Assembly: GCF_031199965.1 (NCBI RefSeq)
Contig: NZ_CP133605.1
Span: forward strand, 1,768,501 to 1,832,500
DNA: 64,000 bases
Reading direction: 5' to 3'
From: Paenibacillus sp. D2_2
Lineage (GTDB): Bacteria; Bacillota; Bacilli; Paenibacillales; Paenibacillaceae
Position numbers and translations under genes: made by a program. Below, one piece after another: positions 1-9,845 of the stretch (position 1 is its first letter; the number at the start of each line of letters is the position of its first letter). The notes under the pieces were generated by a model, which worked only from the letters and a program-made list of their open reading frames with translations, did not search any database and had not been told where the DNA came from.

Positions 1-1
1 T

Positions 2-1355
2 GCCAAGACCCTCCATCATTATGGAGCTATAGTTACAGTAAATGATAGAAAGACACGAGAAGAGAGTCCCGAAGCATCTGAACTAGAGGCTTTGGGAATT
101 TCTATTGTTTGCGGAGGACATGCAGACGGACTTATTTCTCCGTCTGTGGAACTTGTGGTGAAGAACCCGGGTATTCCATACAGCGCTCCGCCTGTTGTTA
201 AGGCGCTGGAGCTCGGTATTGATGTAGTAACTGAGGTAGAGGTGGCCTATCATCTTAGTCAAGCGCCGATCATCGGCATTACCCGGTTCGAATGGAAAGA
301 CGACGACGACGACCTGGGTCGGCAAGATGCTGGATGCTGCCGGACTTCATCCGATTGTAGCGGGGAATATCGGCACTCCGCTCTGCGAAGCAGCTGGGCA
401 GGCTGTGGAAGAGAACTGGCTTGTAGTAGAGCTCAGTAGCTTCCAACTAAAAGGAACCGAGGACTTCCGGCCTAAAGTGGCCGTGCTGCTTAATGTCGCC
501 GAGACGCATCTTGATTATCATGGCTCAATGGACGATTATATCGCCTCCAAGGCGAAGCTGTTCGCCAATCAGACAGAAGACGACATTGCTGTCGTAAACT
601 GGGATGATCCAGTCTGCCGCGAGTTGGTCCCTCACTTGAAGGCGAGATTAATTCCCTTCTCGATGACAGAGGAATTAAGAACGGAGGGGGTATTCGTTAC
701 GCCTTCTTATATTACTGGAGTCGAGGATGAATTGGAGCGAACTGTTGTATATCGCGATAAGGACGGACATATCAAGCCGATCATTACAGTGGAAGAAATC
801 GGCCTGATCGGCCGCTTCAATGTGGGGAACGCAATGGCTGCGATCGCCGCTTCCATAGCGGCAGGTGCGGAGTCCGATCGGCTTACTGAGCCTTTGCGTA
901 CATTCAAAGGGGTGGAGCATCGGCTCGAATTTGTGGAAGTGAAGCATGAGGTAGCCTATTACAACAACTCCAAAGCGACGAATGGCAAAGCAACGATCAA
1001 TGCGCTTGGGGCGCTGAACAAACCAATCGTATTGATCGCAGGAGGGCTAGATCGTGGCTCTGATTACATGGAGCTGCTGCCGGCCTTCGAGAAGAAAGTG
1101 AAAGCTGTAGTTGCGCTCGGACAGACGAAGGAGAAAATCGCCAAGGTCGCACAGCTTGCAGGTCTATCAGACATCGTCATTGTCGATAATGTTGACAGTG
1201 CCGCCTCCACGCTAAGGAAGGCAATCTCGCAGGCTGCAGGGCTCGCTAGTCCTGGAGATATTGTCTTATTATCTCCGGCCTGCGCCAGCTGGGACATGTT
1301 TAGTTCCTATGAAGAGCGTGGACGCATTTTTAAAGAGGCGGTGCATACCCTTTAA
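2..1355 (+). CDS. murD: UDP-N-acetylmuramoyl-L-alanine--D-glutamate ligase (5' partial, one frameshift)
   Basis: Cytoplasmic Mur ligase that adds D-glutamate to UDP-MurNAc-L-Ala in peptidoglycan synthesis. The frame is already open at the window edge (first codons read AKTLHHYGA), so about 20 N-terminal residues are missing. The ATP-binding P-loop is broken by one extra C in the CCC at 282-284; removing it gives IGITGSNGKTTTTTWVGK and joins both halves. Downstream family blocks are intact: NVAETHLDYH, the substrate-site YNNSKATN and LLSPACASWD near the C-terminus. It is the first visible gene of the dcw cluster and is followed closely by spoVE. The frameshift is most likely a sequence error because the gene is essential. 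Confidence 0.93.
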
Positions 1356-1402
1356 GTAGGGGGGTGGATAAGCCCCTACTTTCTCAAAAGGTGGCTGCCA
1401 CG

Positions 1403-2500
1403 ATGAATAAGAGCCGAAAGGCGCCAGATTTCTGGCTATTGGCCAGTATTTTAGCTTTGCTGACGATCGGAATTGTTATGGTATATAGCGCGGGCTCTGT
1501 GCTCGGTTTTCATGATTACGGCGATTCCTTTTATTTTGTGAAACGTCAGGCTTTGTTTGCTGTTCTTGGCCTTGTGGCCATGTTCTTTACGATGAACCTT
1601 GATTATCGCTTGCTGAAGAAATATGCGAAGCTTGGACTTATTGTCTGCTTCGCCCTGCTGGTCATCGTATTGATTCCAGGAATCGGCGTGGTCAGAGGCG
1701 GAGCGAGAAGCTGGCTTGGCATCAGCTCATTTGGTATTCAGCCCTCTGAATTTATGAAGCTCGGCATGATTCTCTTTCTGTCCTACTGGTTAAGTAAAGA
1801 GGATTATAGAATTACTCATTTTACGAGAGGACTGCTTCCTCCACTCGGCATCATAGGTCTAGCCTTCGGTATGATCATGCTGCAGCCGGATCTAGGTACC
1901 GGCACGGTAATGCTCGGAGCCTCGATGCTGATCGTTTTTACGGCTGGGGCGAGAATCAAGCACCTGGCTGGACTTGCAGCAGTAGGTGCTATCGGCTTTG
2001 TTGGCCTTATTCTTGCTGCTCCTTACCGTTTGGCGAGAATTACGGCATTTCTTGACCCATGGTCCGATCCACTCGGCGCTGGCTATCAGATTATTCAATC
2101 CCTGTACGCAATAGGTCCAGGTGGTCTAGCTGGCTTAGGGCTGGGGATGAGCAGGCAGAAATACAGCTATGTGCCAGAACCGCAGACAGACTTTATATTT
2201 TCGATCTTGGCGGAAGAGCTTGGTTTTATCGGCGGACTGCTTGTTCTGACGCTATTCTTGATTCTGATCTGGCGCGGCATGAGAGTGGCGATGACGATCG
2301 ATGATACATTTGGAAGTTTGCTAGCGGTCGGTATCGTTGGTATGGTAGGAGTGCAGGTTGTTATTAATATCGGTGTCGTCATCGGCCTTATGCCGGTTAC
2401 AGGCATCACTTTGCCGCTGATAAGCTACGGAGGTTCATCGTTGACCTTGATGCTTACAGCTCTAGGCATTTTACTTAATTTATCCCGTTTTGCGAGGTGA
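1403..2500 (+). CDS. spoVE: SEDS-family peptidoglycan glycosyltransferase SpoVE/FtsW
   Basis: Polytopic membrane protein of the SEDS family, which polymerises lipid II glycan strands with a partner class B PBP at the septum or in the spore cortex. About ten hydrophobic segments span 365 residues. Family motifs are visible: GIQPSEFMKL, the PEPQTDFIFS loop with the conserved Asp, and LMPVTGITLPLISYGG near the C-terminus. I start at ATG 1403 behind an AAAAGGTGG ribosome site; an in-frame GTG at 1364 would add 13 residues. Between murD and murG this position is held by spoVE in Bacillus, but FtsW and SpoVE cannot be separated by sequence reading alone. Confidence 0.9.
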   Translation: MNKSRKAPDFWLLASILALLTIGIVMVYSAGSVLGFHDYGDSFYFVKRQALFAVLGLVAMFFTMNLDYRLLKKYAKLGLIVCFALLVIVLIPGIGVVRGGARSWLGISSFGIQPSEFMKLGMILFLSYWLSKEDYRITHFTRGLLPPLGIIGLAFGMIMLQPDLGTGTVMLGASMLIVFTAGARIKHLAGLAAVGAIGFVGLILAAPYRLARITAFLDPWSDPLGAGYQIIQSLYAIGPGGLAGLGLGMSRQKYSYVPEPQTDFIFSILAEELGFIGGLLVLTLFLILIWRGMRVAMTIDDTFGSLLAVGIVGMVGVQVVINIGVVIGLMPVTGITLPLISYGGSSLTLMLTALGILLNLSRFAR

Positions 2501-2504
2501 AGGT

Positions 2505-3617
2505 ATGCGTGTCGTATTAAGCGGCGGTGGTACGGGAGGACATATCTACCCGGCACTTGCCGTTGCCAGTCAATGTGCTCTAGAAGAGCCTAATTCTGAA
2601 TTTCTATATATCGGTGGACAGAAAGGTCTGGAGAGCTCGATTGTACCTAAGGCGGATATCGCTTTTAAGTCGATTGAGATCACGGGCTTTCGCCGTAAAT
2701 TATCTTTTGAAAATGTGAAGACGGTCATGCGTTTCTTAAAAGGGGTTCAACAATCCAAGCAGATGCTGCGCGAATTCAAGCCGGATGTCGTGATCGGTAC
2801 TGGTGGATATGTATGTGGTCCGGTCGTATATGCGGCTGCGAAGTTGGGTATTCCTTCGATCATCCACGAACAGAATGCGGTTCCTGGATTAACGAATCGC
2901 TTCTTGAGTAAATACGTAGATACCGTCGCTGTAAGCTTCGAGGAATCTATGTCACTGTTCCCGGGAAGCAAGCATGTGATCTTTACAGGTAACCCGCGTG
3001 CGACCACGGTCGTGTCAGCGAATAGGAATAAGGGTTATGAATCACTGGGCGTGTCCAAGGACCGTCCAATTGTGCTGCTCGTAGGTGGAAGCCAGGGGGC
3101 GAGAGCGATTAATGAAGCGATGGTGAATATGGCTGCGGAGCTAGGGAAGTTGCCAGATATCACCTTTGTCTATGTAACAGGCAACAATTACTACGAACCG
3201 ACACTTAAAGCGATTGAGAGCAAGCTGGGCCATCTGCCCGGCAACTTAATGATTCTTCCTTATGTTCATAATATGCCTGAAGTACTCGCGGCAACTTCTT
3301 TGATCGTTAACCGAGCAGGAGCCTCTTTCTTGGCTGAGATTACTTCGCTTGGCATACCGTCAATCCTGATCCCTTCACCTAATGTGACGAATAATCATCA
3401 GGAGAAGAATGCCAGGTCTCTAGAGAAAGCTGGAGCGGCTGAAGTGATCCTAGAGCCTGATCTTACTGGCCAGGGGCTGTTTGACGGTATCCTTCGAATT
3501 ATGAAGAACGCCGATCTACATGCGGCCATGTCTTCCGCTTCGCGTGGTCTCGGCAAGCCGGATTCAGCACAGTTGATCGTGGAAGAGATGAAGAGGCTGT
3601 CCAGCAAGCGACCATAA
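2505..3617 (+). CDS. murG: UDP-GlcNAc:lipid I N-acetylglucosaminyltransferase
   Basis: Peripheral membrane GT28 glycosyltransferase that converts lipid I to lipid II on the inner face of the membrane. The N-terminal GGGTGGHIYPALAVA loop (residues about 8-22), HEQNAVPGLTNR, and the C-terminal UDP-GlcNAc pocket NRAGASFLAEITSLGIPSIL followed by NHQEKNA are all present; 370 residues is the usual length. The ATG at 2505 follows GAGGTGAAGGT, only 4 nt after the spoVE stop, so the two are translationally close. It is followed by a 367-bp gap holding repeat elements rather than directly by murB. Confidence 0.95.
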   Translation: MRVVLSGGGTGGHIYPALAVASQCALEEPNSEFLYIGGQKGLESSIVPKADIAFKSIEITGFRRKLSFENVKTVMRFLKGVQQSKQMLREFKPDVVIGTGGYVCGPVVYAAAKLGIPSIIHEQNAVPGLTNRFLSKYVDTVAVSFEESMSLFPGSKHVIFTGNPRATTVVSANRNKGYESLGVSKDRPIVLLVGGSQGARAINEAMVNMAAELGKLPDITFVYVTGNNYYEPTLKAIESKLGHLPGNLMILPYVHNMPEVLAATSLIVNRAGASFLAEITSLGIPSILIPSPNVTNNHQEKNARSLEKAGAAEVILEPDLTGQGLFDGILRIMKNADLHAAMSSASRGLGKPDSAQLIVEEMKRLSSKRP

Positions 3618-3631
3618 GCCTAGAAGAGGAA

Positions 3632-3662
3632 GTTGAAAAAGTCCGCTTTTGAACACGCACTA
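3632..3662. repeat. Short copy of the GTTCAAAAAG dispersed inverted repeat
   Basis: A short imperfect palindrome just after murG: left arm GTTGAAAAAGTCC, right arm CTTTTGAACACGCACTA. The outer CACGCACTA is the reverse complement of the TAGTGCGAG end seen on the long copies at 10251 and 17486. It looks like a solo hairpin derived from the long element, with no core. Confidence 0.6.
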
Positions 3663-3725
3663 GAACAAGATCCTGGCATGGAAAGAAGAGGTGCACCAAG
3701 ACGATCTGCTGGCGACGGTCTGGGC

Positions 3726-3780
3726 GATTGTCACACTCTAGGGTAGGAAGGCATAAGATACCCTATAAATCGTGACAATC
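3726..3780. repeat. Two-step inverted repeat between murG and murB
   Basis: GATTGTCAC (3726-3734) pairs with GTGACAATC (3772-3780), and inside it TAGGGTA (3739-3745) pairs with TACCCTA (3759-3765). No T-run follows, so it is not a simple terminator. It lies between two short copies of the dispersed repeat and belongs to the gene-free stretch 3618-3984, where I see no coding sequence. Confidence 0.6.
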
Positions 3781-3791
3781 GTTAGAAGGAA

Positions 3792-3850
3792 GTTCAAAAA
3801 GTCCACTGCGTTATCAACCTTCTCGGTGCTGAAAACCGGACTTTTAGAAC
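3792..3850. repeat. Short copy of the dispersed repeat, inverted orientation
   Basis: Left end GTTCAAAAAGTCC and right end GCTGAAAACCGGACTTTTAGAAC form an imperfect inverted repeat. Read on the minus strand it begins GTTCTAAAAGTCCGGTTTTC and continues AGCACCGAGAAG, matching the left arms of the long copies at 10251 and 17486. The core is missing, leaving about 59 bp. Confidence 0.7.
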
Positions 3851-3984
3851 ACTTACTTAATACGACCGTACAGGAGGGAGCGTTCTTGGCAAGTTCAGCC
3901 CGCCAGCAGGCAGAGTCTAGTTTCCATGCAATTCATATGTCTGGAACGAAGGGTTGCCCATGGGCAGGATCAAAGGGGGATTAC

Positions 3985-4893
3985 ATGATGCAGCAATGGC
4001 TCACGGAGTTATCGCAGCTTGAGGTCGGAGAGATCCTGCCAGACGAACCAATGTCCAGATACACGACATGGAAGATTGGGGGGCCTGCGGATGCTCTTAT
4101 CGTTCCAGAAAATGCAGAACAATTGGCACGTCTCGTTTCGGTACTGCATCAGAAGCAGATTCCCTGGATGATGATCGGTAAGGGCTCCAATTTGCTTGTC
4201 TCTGACAAGGGCATCCGTGGCGTGGTGATCAAGCTCGGGAAGGAATTCGAGGAGATCCGGTTTAACGGCCATGAAGCCTGGTCAGGAGGCGGTGCTTCCT
4301 TCGTCAGATTAAGCATTATGGCGGGTAAGCAGGGATTGACCGGTCTGGAATTTGCTGGAGGTATCCCTGGTACGGTCGGGGGAGCTGTCTACATGAACGC
4401 TGGCGCTCACGGGTCTGATTTGTCACGCATATTCAAATCCGCTGAAATTGTTCTGGAGACAGGTGAATTGGTTACCTGCTATGCGGAGGATATGAGGTTC
4501 TCTTACCGCCATTCCATATTGCACGAGCAACCTGGTATTGTCACACGTGTCTGTCTTGAGCTGAAGGAGGGGGACCGCCTTGAAATAGCGGCCGCGATGG
4601 CTGCGTACAAGGACCGTCGCCGTAAGACCCAGCCGTTGCAGCAACCGTGTGCAGGGAGCGTGTTCCGCAATCCGCCGGGTGATTATTCCGCCAGGCTGAT
4701 TGAAGAGGCAGGATTAAAAGGACTGCGTGTGGGCGGGGCCGAAGTATCCGGGCTGCATGCCAATTTCATCATCAATACCGGGCAAGCTACAGCAGAGGAC
4801 GTTCTTTCGCTCATGGAGCAGATTAAAGACACCATCGCTTCGAAATATGGGGTTCATTTGGTGCCTGAGGTATTCTTCGTGGGCGAACGGTAA
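3985..4893 (+). CDS. murB: UDP-N-acetylenolpyruvoylglucosamine reductase
   Basis: FAD-dependent reductase that turns UDP-GlcNAc-enolpyruvate into UDP-MurNAc. The FAD-binding IGKGSNLLV block lies near residue 63, GIPGTVGGAVYMNAGAHG follows, and the catalytic serine is in CAGSVFRNPPG near residue 224. The type II (short, Gram-positive) length of about 302 residues fits ATG 3985 behind AAAGGGGGATTAC. An in-frame TTG at 3886 also has a good AGGAGGGAG site and would add 33 residues, so the start is not settled. It ends 16 nt before murA, with which it is probably co-transcribed. Confidence 0.94.
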   Translation: MMQQWLTELSQLEVGEILPDEPMSRYTTWKIGGPADALIVPENAEQLARLVSVLHQKQIPWMMIGKGSNLLVSDKGIRGVVIKLGKEFEEIRFNGHEAWSGGGASFVRLSIMAGKQGLTGLEFAGGIPGTVGGAVYMNAGAHGSDLSRIFKSAEIVLETGELVTCYAEDMRFSYRHSILHEQPGIVTRVCLELKEGDRLEIAAAMAAYKDRRRKTQPLQQPCAGSVFRNPPGDYSARLIEEAGLKGLRVGGAEVSGLHANFIINTGQATAEDVLSLMEQIKDTIASKYGVHLVPEVFFVGER

Positions 4894-4909
4894 ACTCGGA
4901 GGTGATACA

Positions 4910-6188
4910 TTGGACAAATTGGTGATCGAAGGCGGGAGGCCCTTGTCGGGATCCATACGTATCCATGGAGCGAAAAATGCCGCACTGCCTATTATGGCTG
5001 CCAGCCTGATGTGTGAGGGCCAGGTGCAGCTTCGCAATGTCCCTCGTCTGCTCGATATTGACGTGATGCTCGGCATATTGAGCAGACTGGGAGGTGTAGC
5101 AGTCCAGCAAGATGATACCGTCATCCTTGACGCTAGTGGCGCCAATTCTAGCCATGTGCCGGAAGACTTGATGAAGCAAATGAGATCGTCTATTTTCCTT
5201 ATGGGTCCTTTGCTGGCTCGGTTCGGAGAGGTTTGCATCTATCAGCCTGGCGGCTGTGCGATCGGGGAAAGAAAGATAGATTTGCATTTAAGAGGACTTG
5301 CGGCGCTTGGTGCAAAAATCGAAGAGAACGATCATCAAATTTGGTGCAGAGCCGTCAGGTTGGTAGGCAATGATATTCATCTGGATTTTCCTAGCGTCGG
5401 GGCGACGGAGAATATTATGATGGCAGCTGCACTAGCTGAAGGAACGACCGTCATTACAAATGCTGCGCGTGAACCTGAGATTCAGGATTTGCAGCATTTC
5501 TTGAATGCGATGGGGGCTAACATTATTGGCGCCGGAACAGACACGATAACGATTCAGGGGGTTGCTTCTCGAACCATGCGAGTATGAGATTATCCCCGAC
5601 CGAATAGTTGCGGGAACTGCGTTGATCGCGGCGGCGGCAACACGGGGAAGCATAACGGTGACGCATAGCAATCCTGCTCATCTGACGTCTTTGATTCATG
5701 TGCTGCGCCGCTCTGGTGTTCAAATAGGTGCTTACAATGATATAATATCCGTGAGCAGCAATGGAAGGCCCAAAGCGGTTGAGAAGATCATCACTTCTCC
5801 CTACCCTTCTTTTCCTACTGATCTTCAGTCTCAGGTGATGGTGCTGCTGTCTCTTGCGGATGGGCTTAGCTTAATGAAAGAGACGGTCTTCGAAGGTAGG
5901 TTCAGGCATGTCGATGAATTAGTGCGGATGGGGGCCGATATTTCGGTTGATTTAAATACGGCATTCATACGCGGTGTACCCCGATTATATGGAGCGACAG
6001 TAGAAGCGACCGATTTGCGGGCAGGTGCCGCATTGGTCATTGCTGGTCTTGCCGCACAGGGGAAGACGGTGGTGGAACAGATTCATCATATCGATCGTGG
6101 TTACGAACACATTGAACATATGTTCGGACGGCTAGGCGGCGTTATGCGGCGGGAGAATTCCACGCTGAAACAATTGGACCTAGCTTAA
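4910..6188 (+). CDS. murA: UDP-N-acetylglucosamine 1-carboxyvinyltransferase (one frameshift)
   Basis: First committed enzyme of peptidoglycan synthesis, transferring enolpyruvate from PEP to UDP-GlcNAc; the target of fosfomycin. HGAKNAALP near the N-terminus and the fosfomycin-reactive cysteine in PGGCAIGERK are present. The TTG start at 4910 follows CTCGGAGGTGATACA. The frame breaks in the G5 run at 5557-5561: with four Gs the protein reads IQGLLLEPCEYEIIPDRIVA across the join, so one G is extra. The C-terminal half (HVDELVRMGAD, DLRAGAALVIAG) is intact. This is probably artefactual rather than a real pseudogene. Confidence 0.93.
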
Positions 6189-6204
6189 TAGATTTGGTGC
6201 CTGT

Positions 6205-6221
6205 CCCCTCCTGAGGAGGGG
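6205..6221 (+). other. Perfect 7-bp hairpin between murA and divIB
   Basis: CCCCTCC and GGAGGGG flank a TGA loop right after the murA stop. There is no following T-run, so it may stabilise the murA 3' end or weaken read-through into divIB. Confidence 0.45.
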
Positions 6222-6233
6222 ATATAAGGCTTT

Positions 6234-6259
6234 GATGCTGAAAATCAGCATTTTGGAAC
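6234..6259. repeat. Degenerate fragment resembling the dispersed repeat
   Basis: On the minus strand it reads GTTCCAAAATGCTGATTTTC then AGC, similar to the GTTCAAAAAGTCCGGTTTTC arm of the long elements. It also folds as ATGCTGA/TCAGCAT. The match is weak and it could be an unrelated hairpin. Confidence 0.3.
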
Positions 6260-6322
6260 ATATTTATGGTAGTATCGAAATCACGTTTATATTAAGAATA
6301 GTATTTTGCGGGGAAAGAAAAT

Positions 6323-7089
6323 ATGATATTAAAAGTAAATGTGCCTATTCTTAAGGAGCCAAGTCCGAAAAAGAAAAGCAGTCGTAAAATTATGGTGATC
6401 CTCATTTTGTTATTTATTGCCATACTATGCGTTCTTTTTTTTCGCTCCTCATTAAGTAAAATCTCGGACATTAAGTTTCAAGGAAACATATTTGCGAGCG
6501 AGAAAGAGATGCTGAGTATCAGCGGTCTTGAGATTGGAGCCCCCTTCTTCGGGACAAGCTCTGATAAGGTTGAAGCAAGGCTAGCTAAGCTTCCATCGGT
6601 CGAGACAGCAACGGTAAAGAAGTCTTTCCCGGATCGGTAACTATCACGATCAAAGAATACCCTCTAGCGGCCTATCAAATGACTTCCGATGGCTCACTCA
6701 AGGGGTTTTTAGCGAATGGCACGGTTATCGATCTGAAGAACGGGACTATGCCGATGGAGAAACCGATTTTGACTGGATGGAAGTCTGATGATCCTAATCT
6801 GGGTAAGCTGTGCACGGCATTAGCGCAAATCCCTGATTCACTGACTTCGGACATTTCCGAGATTACTCCTTCGCCTACGTTGTCTTATCCTGACCGAGTC
6901 AAGATCTATACCAGATCTCATTTTGAGGTGATATCTGCGATTTCACTGCTGCCTGCTAAGGTGGAGTATATGAACATGATTCTCGAAGTACAGGACCCAG
7001 GGACATTAACGATGCTAGAGGCCGATTCCTATGTGCCATACAGTCAGGATGAAAGCAAGGACGGTAGTGAAAATGATACTACTCATTAG
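6323..7089 (+). CDS. divIB: Cell division protein DivIB/FtsQ (one frameshift)
   Basis: Bitopic divisome protein. A basic cytoplasmic N-terminus (KKKSSRK), one membrane segment (about residues 24-44, IMVILILLFIAILCVLFF) and an extracellular POTRA domain (ISDIKFQGNIFASEKEML) are visible. The frame stops in the CCC at 6628-6630; restoring one C gives KSFPGSVTITIKEYPLAAYQ and the beta domain continues to 7089. It ends in a charged tail (DESKDGSENDTTH). Order murA-divIB-ftsA-ftsZ is typical. The ATG is preceded by GCGGGGAAAGAAA. Confidence 0.88.
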
Positions 7090-7350
7090 TGACAATCAAT
7101 GGTAAAATACATTTTATGGACAAGTTTCCTTTCTCCTTCTTTTTTCTCCTTGTTTTTTGCATAATTGGCGATTGCGTTTAGTCCCGTGTATAGTATTTGT
7201 ATAGACGGAAATGCTTATCGTCCTGCATGTAAAAGTTGTAGATTAAAAAATTTGTAGAAAAAGAGGGAAAGGTTAACTGACGTTGAATTATTTTAGAGAG
7301 TATATTTTTAATGCTATTATTTTTATTTGGAAATAGGAGGTGCCAAGGGC
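7090..7350 (+). other. Non-coding leader before ftsAZ with a polypyrimidine tract
   Basis: No gene is visible. The stretch 7123-7157 on the plus strand is almost pure T/C, and the rest is AT-rich. This is where ftsAZ promoters are expected, but I cannot assign -35/-10 elements with confidence. Confidence 0.4.
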
Positions 7351-8601
7351 TTGAGCAACAATGACATCATTGTTAGTTTGGACATCGGTACATCCAAAGT
7401 TCGTGCTATTATAGGGGAAATTAATAATGGATCCTTTAATATTATTGGGGTTGGATCTGCCGACTCGGAAGGTATTCGCAAAGGTGCGATTGTAGATATT
7501 GACCAAACCGTACAATCGATTCGCAGTGCAGTGGATCATGCGGAACGGATGGTAGGTATTCAAATATCAGAAGTATACGTCGGCATTTCGGGTAATCATA
7601 TCGGACTCCAAACGAGCCATGGAGTGGTAGCCGTACAAAATGAAGACCGGGAAATCGGTGAGGAAGATATTGAACGTGTTCTTAAGGCTGCGGAAGTGAT
7701 TGCTTTGCCGCCTGAACGGGAGATTATCGATGTAGTCGCCAAGCAATATGTAGTTGACGGTCTGGAAGGGATTAAAGATCCACGTGGAATGATTGGTGTC
7801 CGCCTCGAGGTAGAAGCTACGATCATCACTGGGAGCAAGACAGCGATACATAACCTGCTTCGCTGTGTCGAGAAGGCGGGACTGAAAGTTCACGATCTGG
7901 TACTATTATCCCTGGGAGCCGGTCAGCTTGCTTTATCCAAAGACGAGAAAACGATGGGCTCTGTGCTGGTAGATATCGGTGCCGGGTCCACAACGATCGC
8001 AGTGTTTGAAGGCGGCACGATCGTTGCGACATCCACGCTTCCGATTGGGGGAGAATTTATAACGAATGATATTGCTTACGGACTCCGCACTCTAACAGAT
8101 CAAGCGGAGAAGGTTAAGCTGAAGTACGGTTGTGCCTCAATTGTAGATTCGGCACCGGACATCAACTTTAAAGTAACGAGGATCGGCAGCAATGTGGATA
8201 AGGAATTCACACAGGAGGATCTTGCCGCGATTGCAGAGCCTAGGGTACAAGAGATTTTTCAGTTAATCCGCGATGAAGTAAGGCGACTCGGATATAGCGA
8301 TATGCCCGGAGGATACATTCTTACGGGTGGCACGTCATCGATGCCAGGCTTATTAAAGGTTGCTCAGGACGAATTGTCGACCTCTGTGCGAATTGCTGTA
8401 CCCGATTATATCGGTGTGCGTGATCCAGGATTTACGGGTGGTGTCGGGATTCTCTATAAAGTTATCAAGAATGTTCGCATCCGTAGCAATGTAGGTCCTA
8501 AGAAAACTACAAACCGTACTAAGCCTGTATCCGCTCAGGAAACGACGCGGAAGACAGGGATTATGGAACGTTTGAAAAACTTATTTAGTGAATTTATATA
8601 A
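7351..8601 (+). CDS. ftsA: Cell division protein FtsA
   Basis: Actin-like ATPase that tethers FtsZ filaments to the membrane. The phosphate-1 loop VSLDIGTSKVRAIIGE opens the protein, DIGAGSTTIAVFEGG is the second phosphate loop, and GGYILTGGTSSMPGL is the adenosine motif. The last residues (GIMERLKNLFSEFI) form the amphipathic membrane-targeting helix. I choose TTG 7351, 10 nt after AGGAGG at 7335-7340; an upstream in-frame TTG at 7327 would overlap the ribosome site. 416 residues. ftsZ begins 57 nt later. Confidence 0.95.
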   Translation: MSNNDIIVSLDIGTSKVRAIIGEINNGSFNIIGVGSADSEGIRKGAIVDIDQTVQSIRSAVDHAERMVGIQISEVYVGISGNHIGLQTSHGVVAVQNEDREIGEEDIERVLKAAEVIALPPEREIIDVVAKQYVVDGLEGIKDPRGMIGVRLEVEATIITGSKTAIHNLLRCVEKAGLKVHDLVLLSLGAGQLALSKDEKTMGSVLVDIGAGSTTIAVFEGGTIVATSTLPIGGEFITNDIAYGLRTLTDQAEKVKLKYGCASIVDSAPDINFKVTRIGSNVDKEFTQEDLAAIAEPRVQEIFQLIRDEVRRLGYSDMPGGYILTGGTSSMPGLLKVAQDELSTSVRIAVPDYIGVRDPGFTGGVGILYKVIKNVRIRSNVGPKKTTNRTKPVSAQETTRKTGIMERLKNLFSEFI

Positions 8602-8658
8602 TTGGTTCTTGAGGAATGGACGAGCCATCCATGCATAATGAGGGGGAGATGGAAGAGT

Positions 8659-9771
8659 ATGTTAGAATTTGATTTTGATATGGAGAGCTTGGCTCAAATT
8701 AAAGTCATCGGTGTAGGCGGTGGCGGAAGTAACGCCGTGAACCGGATGATCGAGAATGGTGTGCAGGGCGTAGAATTTATTACAGTGAATACGGATGCCC
8801 AGGCTTTGCACTTGGCCAAATCCGAACATAAACTGCAAATTGGTGATAAGTTGACACGCGGTCTTGGTGCTGGCGCCAATCCGGAAGTGGGCAAGAAGGC
8901 TGCTGAAGAATCCCGTGATTTAATCGCTAATACTTTGAAGGGTGCCGATTTGGTGTTCGTTACGGCTGGTATGGGTGGCGGTACCGGTACTGGTGCTGCT
9001 CCTGTTATCGCTGAGATTGCCAAGGAGTGCGGCGCACTGACAGTTGGCGTTGTGACCCGTCCGTTCACTTTTGAAGGACGTAAGCGTCTTTCGCATGCTG
9101 AAGCGGGGATTGAAGCTTTGAAAGAGAAGGTAGATACGCTGATCGTGATTCCGAACGATCGCCTCCTCGAGATAGTTGATAAGAAGACTCCAATGCTGGA
9201 AGCATTCCGCGAGGCCGATAATGTACTTCGCCAAGCGGTGCAAGGCATCTCTGACTTGATCGCAGTACCAGGCTTGATCAACCTTGACTTCGCTGACGTG
9301 AAGACGATTATGACCGAGCGCGGATCAGCACTTATGGGTATCGGTCTGGCTACTGGCGAGAACCGTGCTTCTGAAGCTGCACGTAAGGCGATTATGAGCC
9401 CGCTGTTGGAAACTTCTATCGAAGGTGCCCGCGGCGTAATTATGAATATTACAGGCGGTTCAAACCTGTCTCTGTATGAAGTCAATGAAGCGGCCGAGAT
9501 CGTGTACGCTGTTTCAGATCCCGAAGTGAATTTGATCTTTGGTGCTATCATCGATGAGAACTTGAAGGAAGAGATTAAAGTAACGGTTATCGCAACAGGT
9601 TTTGATAGCAAACCTGCTGTGCATCCTGGGCGTGTGAATCCGGCTGGCGGTGTCTCTGAGATACAGGATAGTCGTTCGAACGCTACGCTCCGTCCATTTG
9701 GACATCAGAACAGTTCATCGGATCAATTGGATATTCCTACTTTTCTCCGCAATCGCTCCCGCAAGGAGTAG
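8659..9771 (+). CDS. ftsZ: Cell division protein FtsZ
   Basis: Tubulin-like GTPase that forms the Z ring. [13 protein letters not shown] at the N-terminus, the tubulin signature [12 protein letters not shown] near residues 102-113, and the T7 loop [11 protein letters not shown] are present. The C-terminal peptide [14 protein letters not shown], which binds FtsA and SepF, is intact. ATG 8659 sits about 10 nt after AGGGGGAG. 370 residues. A strong terminator follows, so ftsAZ ends a transcription unit here. Confidence 0.97.
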   Translation: MLEFDFDMESLAQIKVIGVGGGGSNAVNRMIENGVQGVEFITVNTDAQALHLAKSEHKLQIGDKLTRGLGAGANPEVGKKAAEESRDLIANTLKGADLVFVTAGMGGGTGTGAAPVIAEIAKECGALTVGVVTRPFTFEGRKRLSHAEAGIEALKEKVDTLIVIPNDRLLEIVDKKTPMLEAFREADNVLRQAVQGISDLIAVPGLINLDFADVKTIMTERGSALMGIGLATGENRASEAARKAIMSPLLETSIEGARGVIMNITGGSNLSLYEVNEAAEIVYAVSDPEVNLIFGAIIDENLKEEIKVTVIATGFDSKPAVHPGRVNPAGGVSEIQDSRSNATLRPFGHQNSSSDQLDIPTFLRNRSRKE

Positions 9772-9796
9772 CTCACCTAGACAATAAGTCTTCCCC

Positions 9797-9836
9797 AAAG
9801 ACCTTATCCCTTTTTAAAGTGGATAAGGTCTTTTTT
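9797..9836 (+). terminator. Rho-independent terminator after ftsZ
   Basis: AAAGACCTTATCC and GGATAAGGTCTTT form a 13-bp stem with a short loop, followed by a T-run ending at about 9836. Confidence 0.9.
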
Positions 9837-9845
9837 CTTTTCAAT

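Noticed and set aside
297..312. ACG triplet repeat near the start of murD
   Set aside because: It encodes the run of threonines in the MurD P-loop (GKTTTTT); not an expansion repeat.
3772..3984. Upstream extension of murB to 3772
   Set aside because: This part of the frame crosses a dispersed repeat and lacks a ribosome site; MurB family length fits a start at 3985 (or at most 3886).
8694..9611. Long open frame on the minus strand inside ftsZ (305 codons)
   Set aside because: It lies wholly antisense to ftsZ, has a Ser/Pro-rich composition typical of a shadow frame and no ribosome site or family motif.
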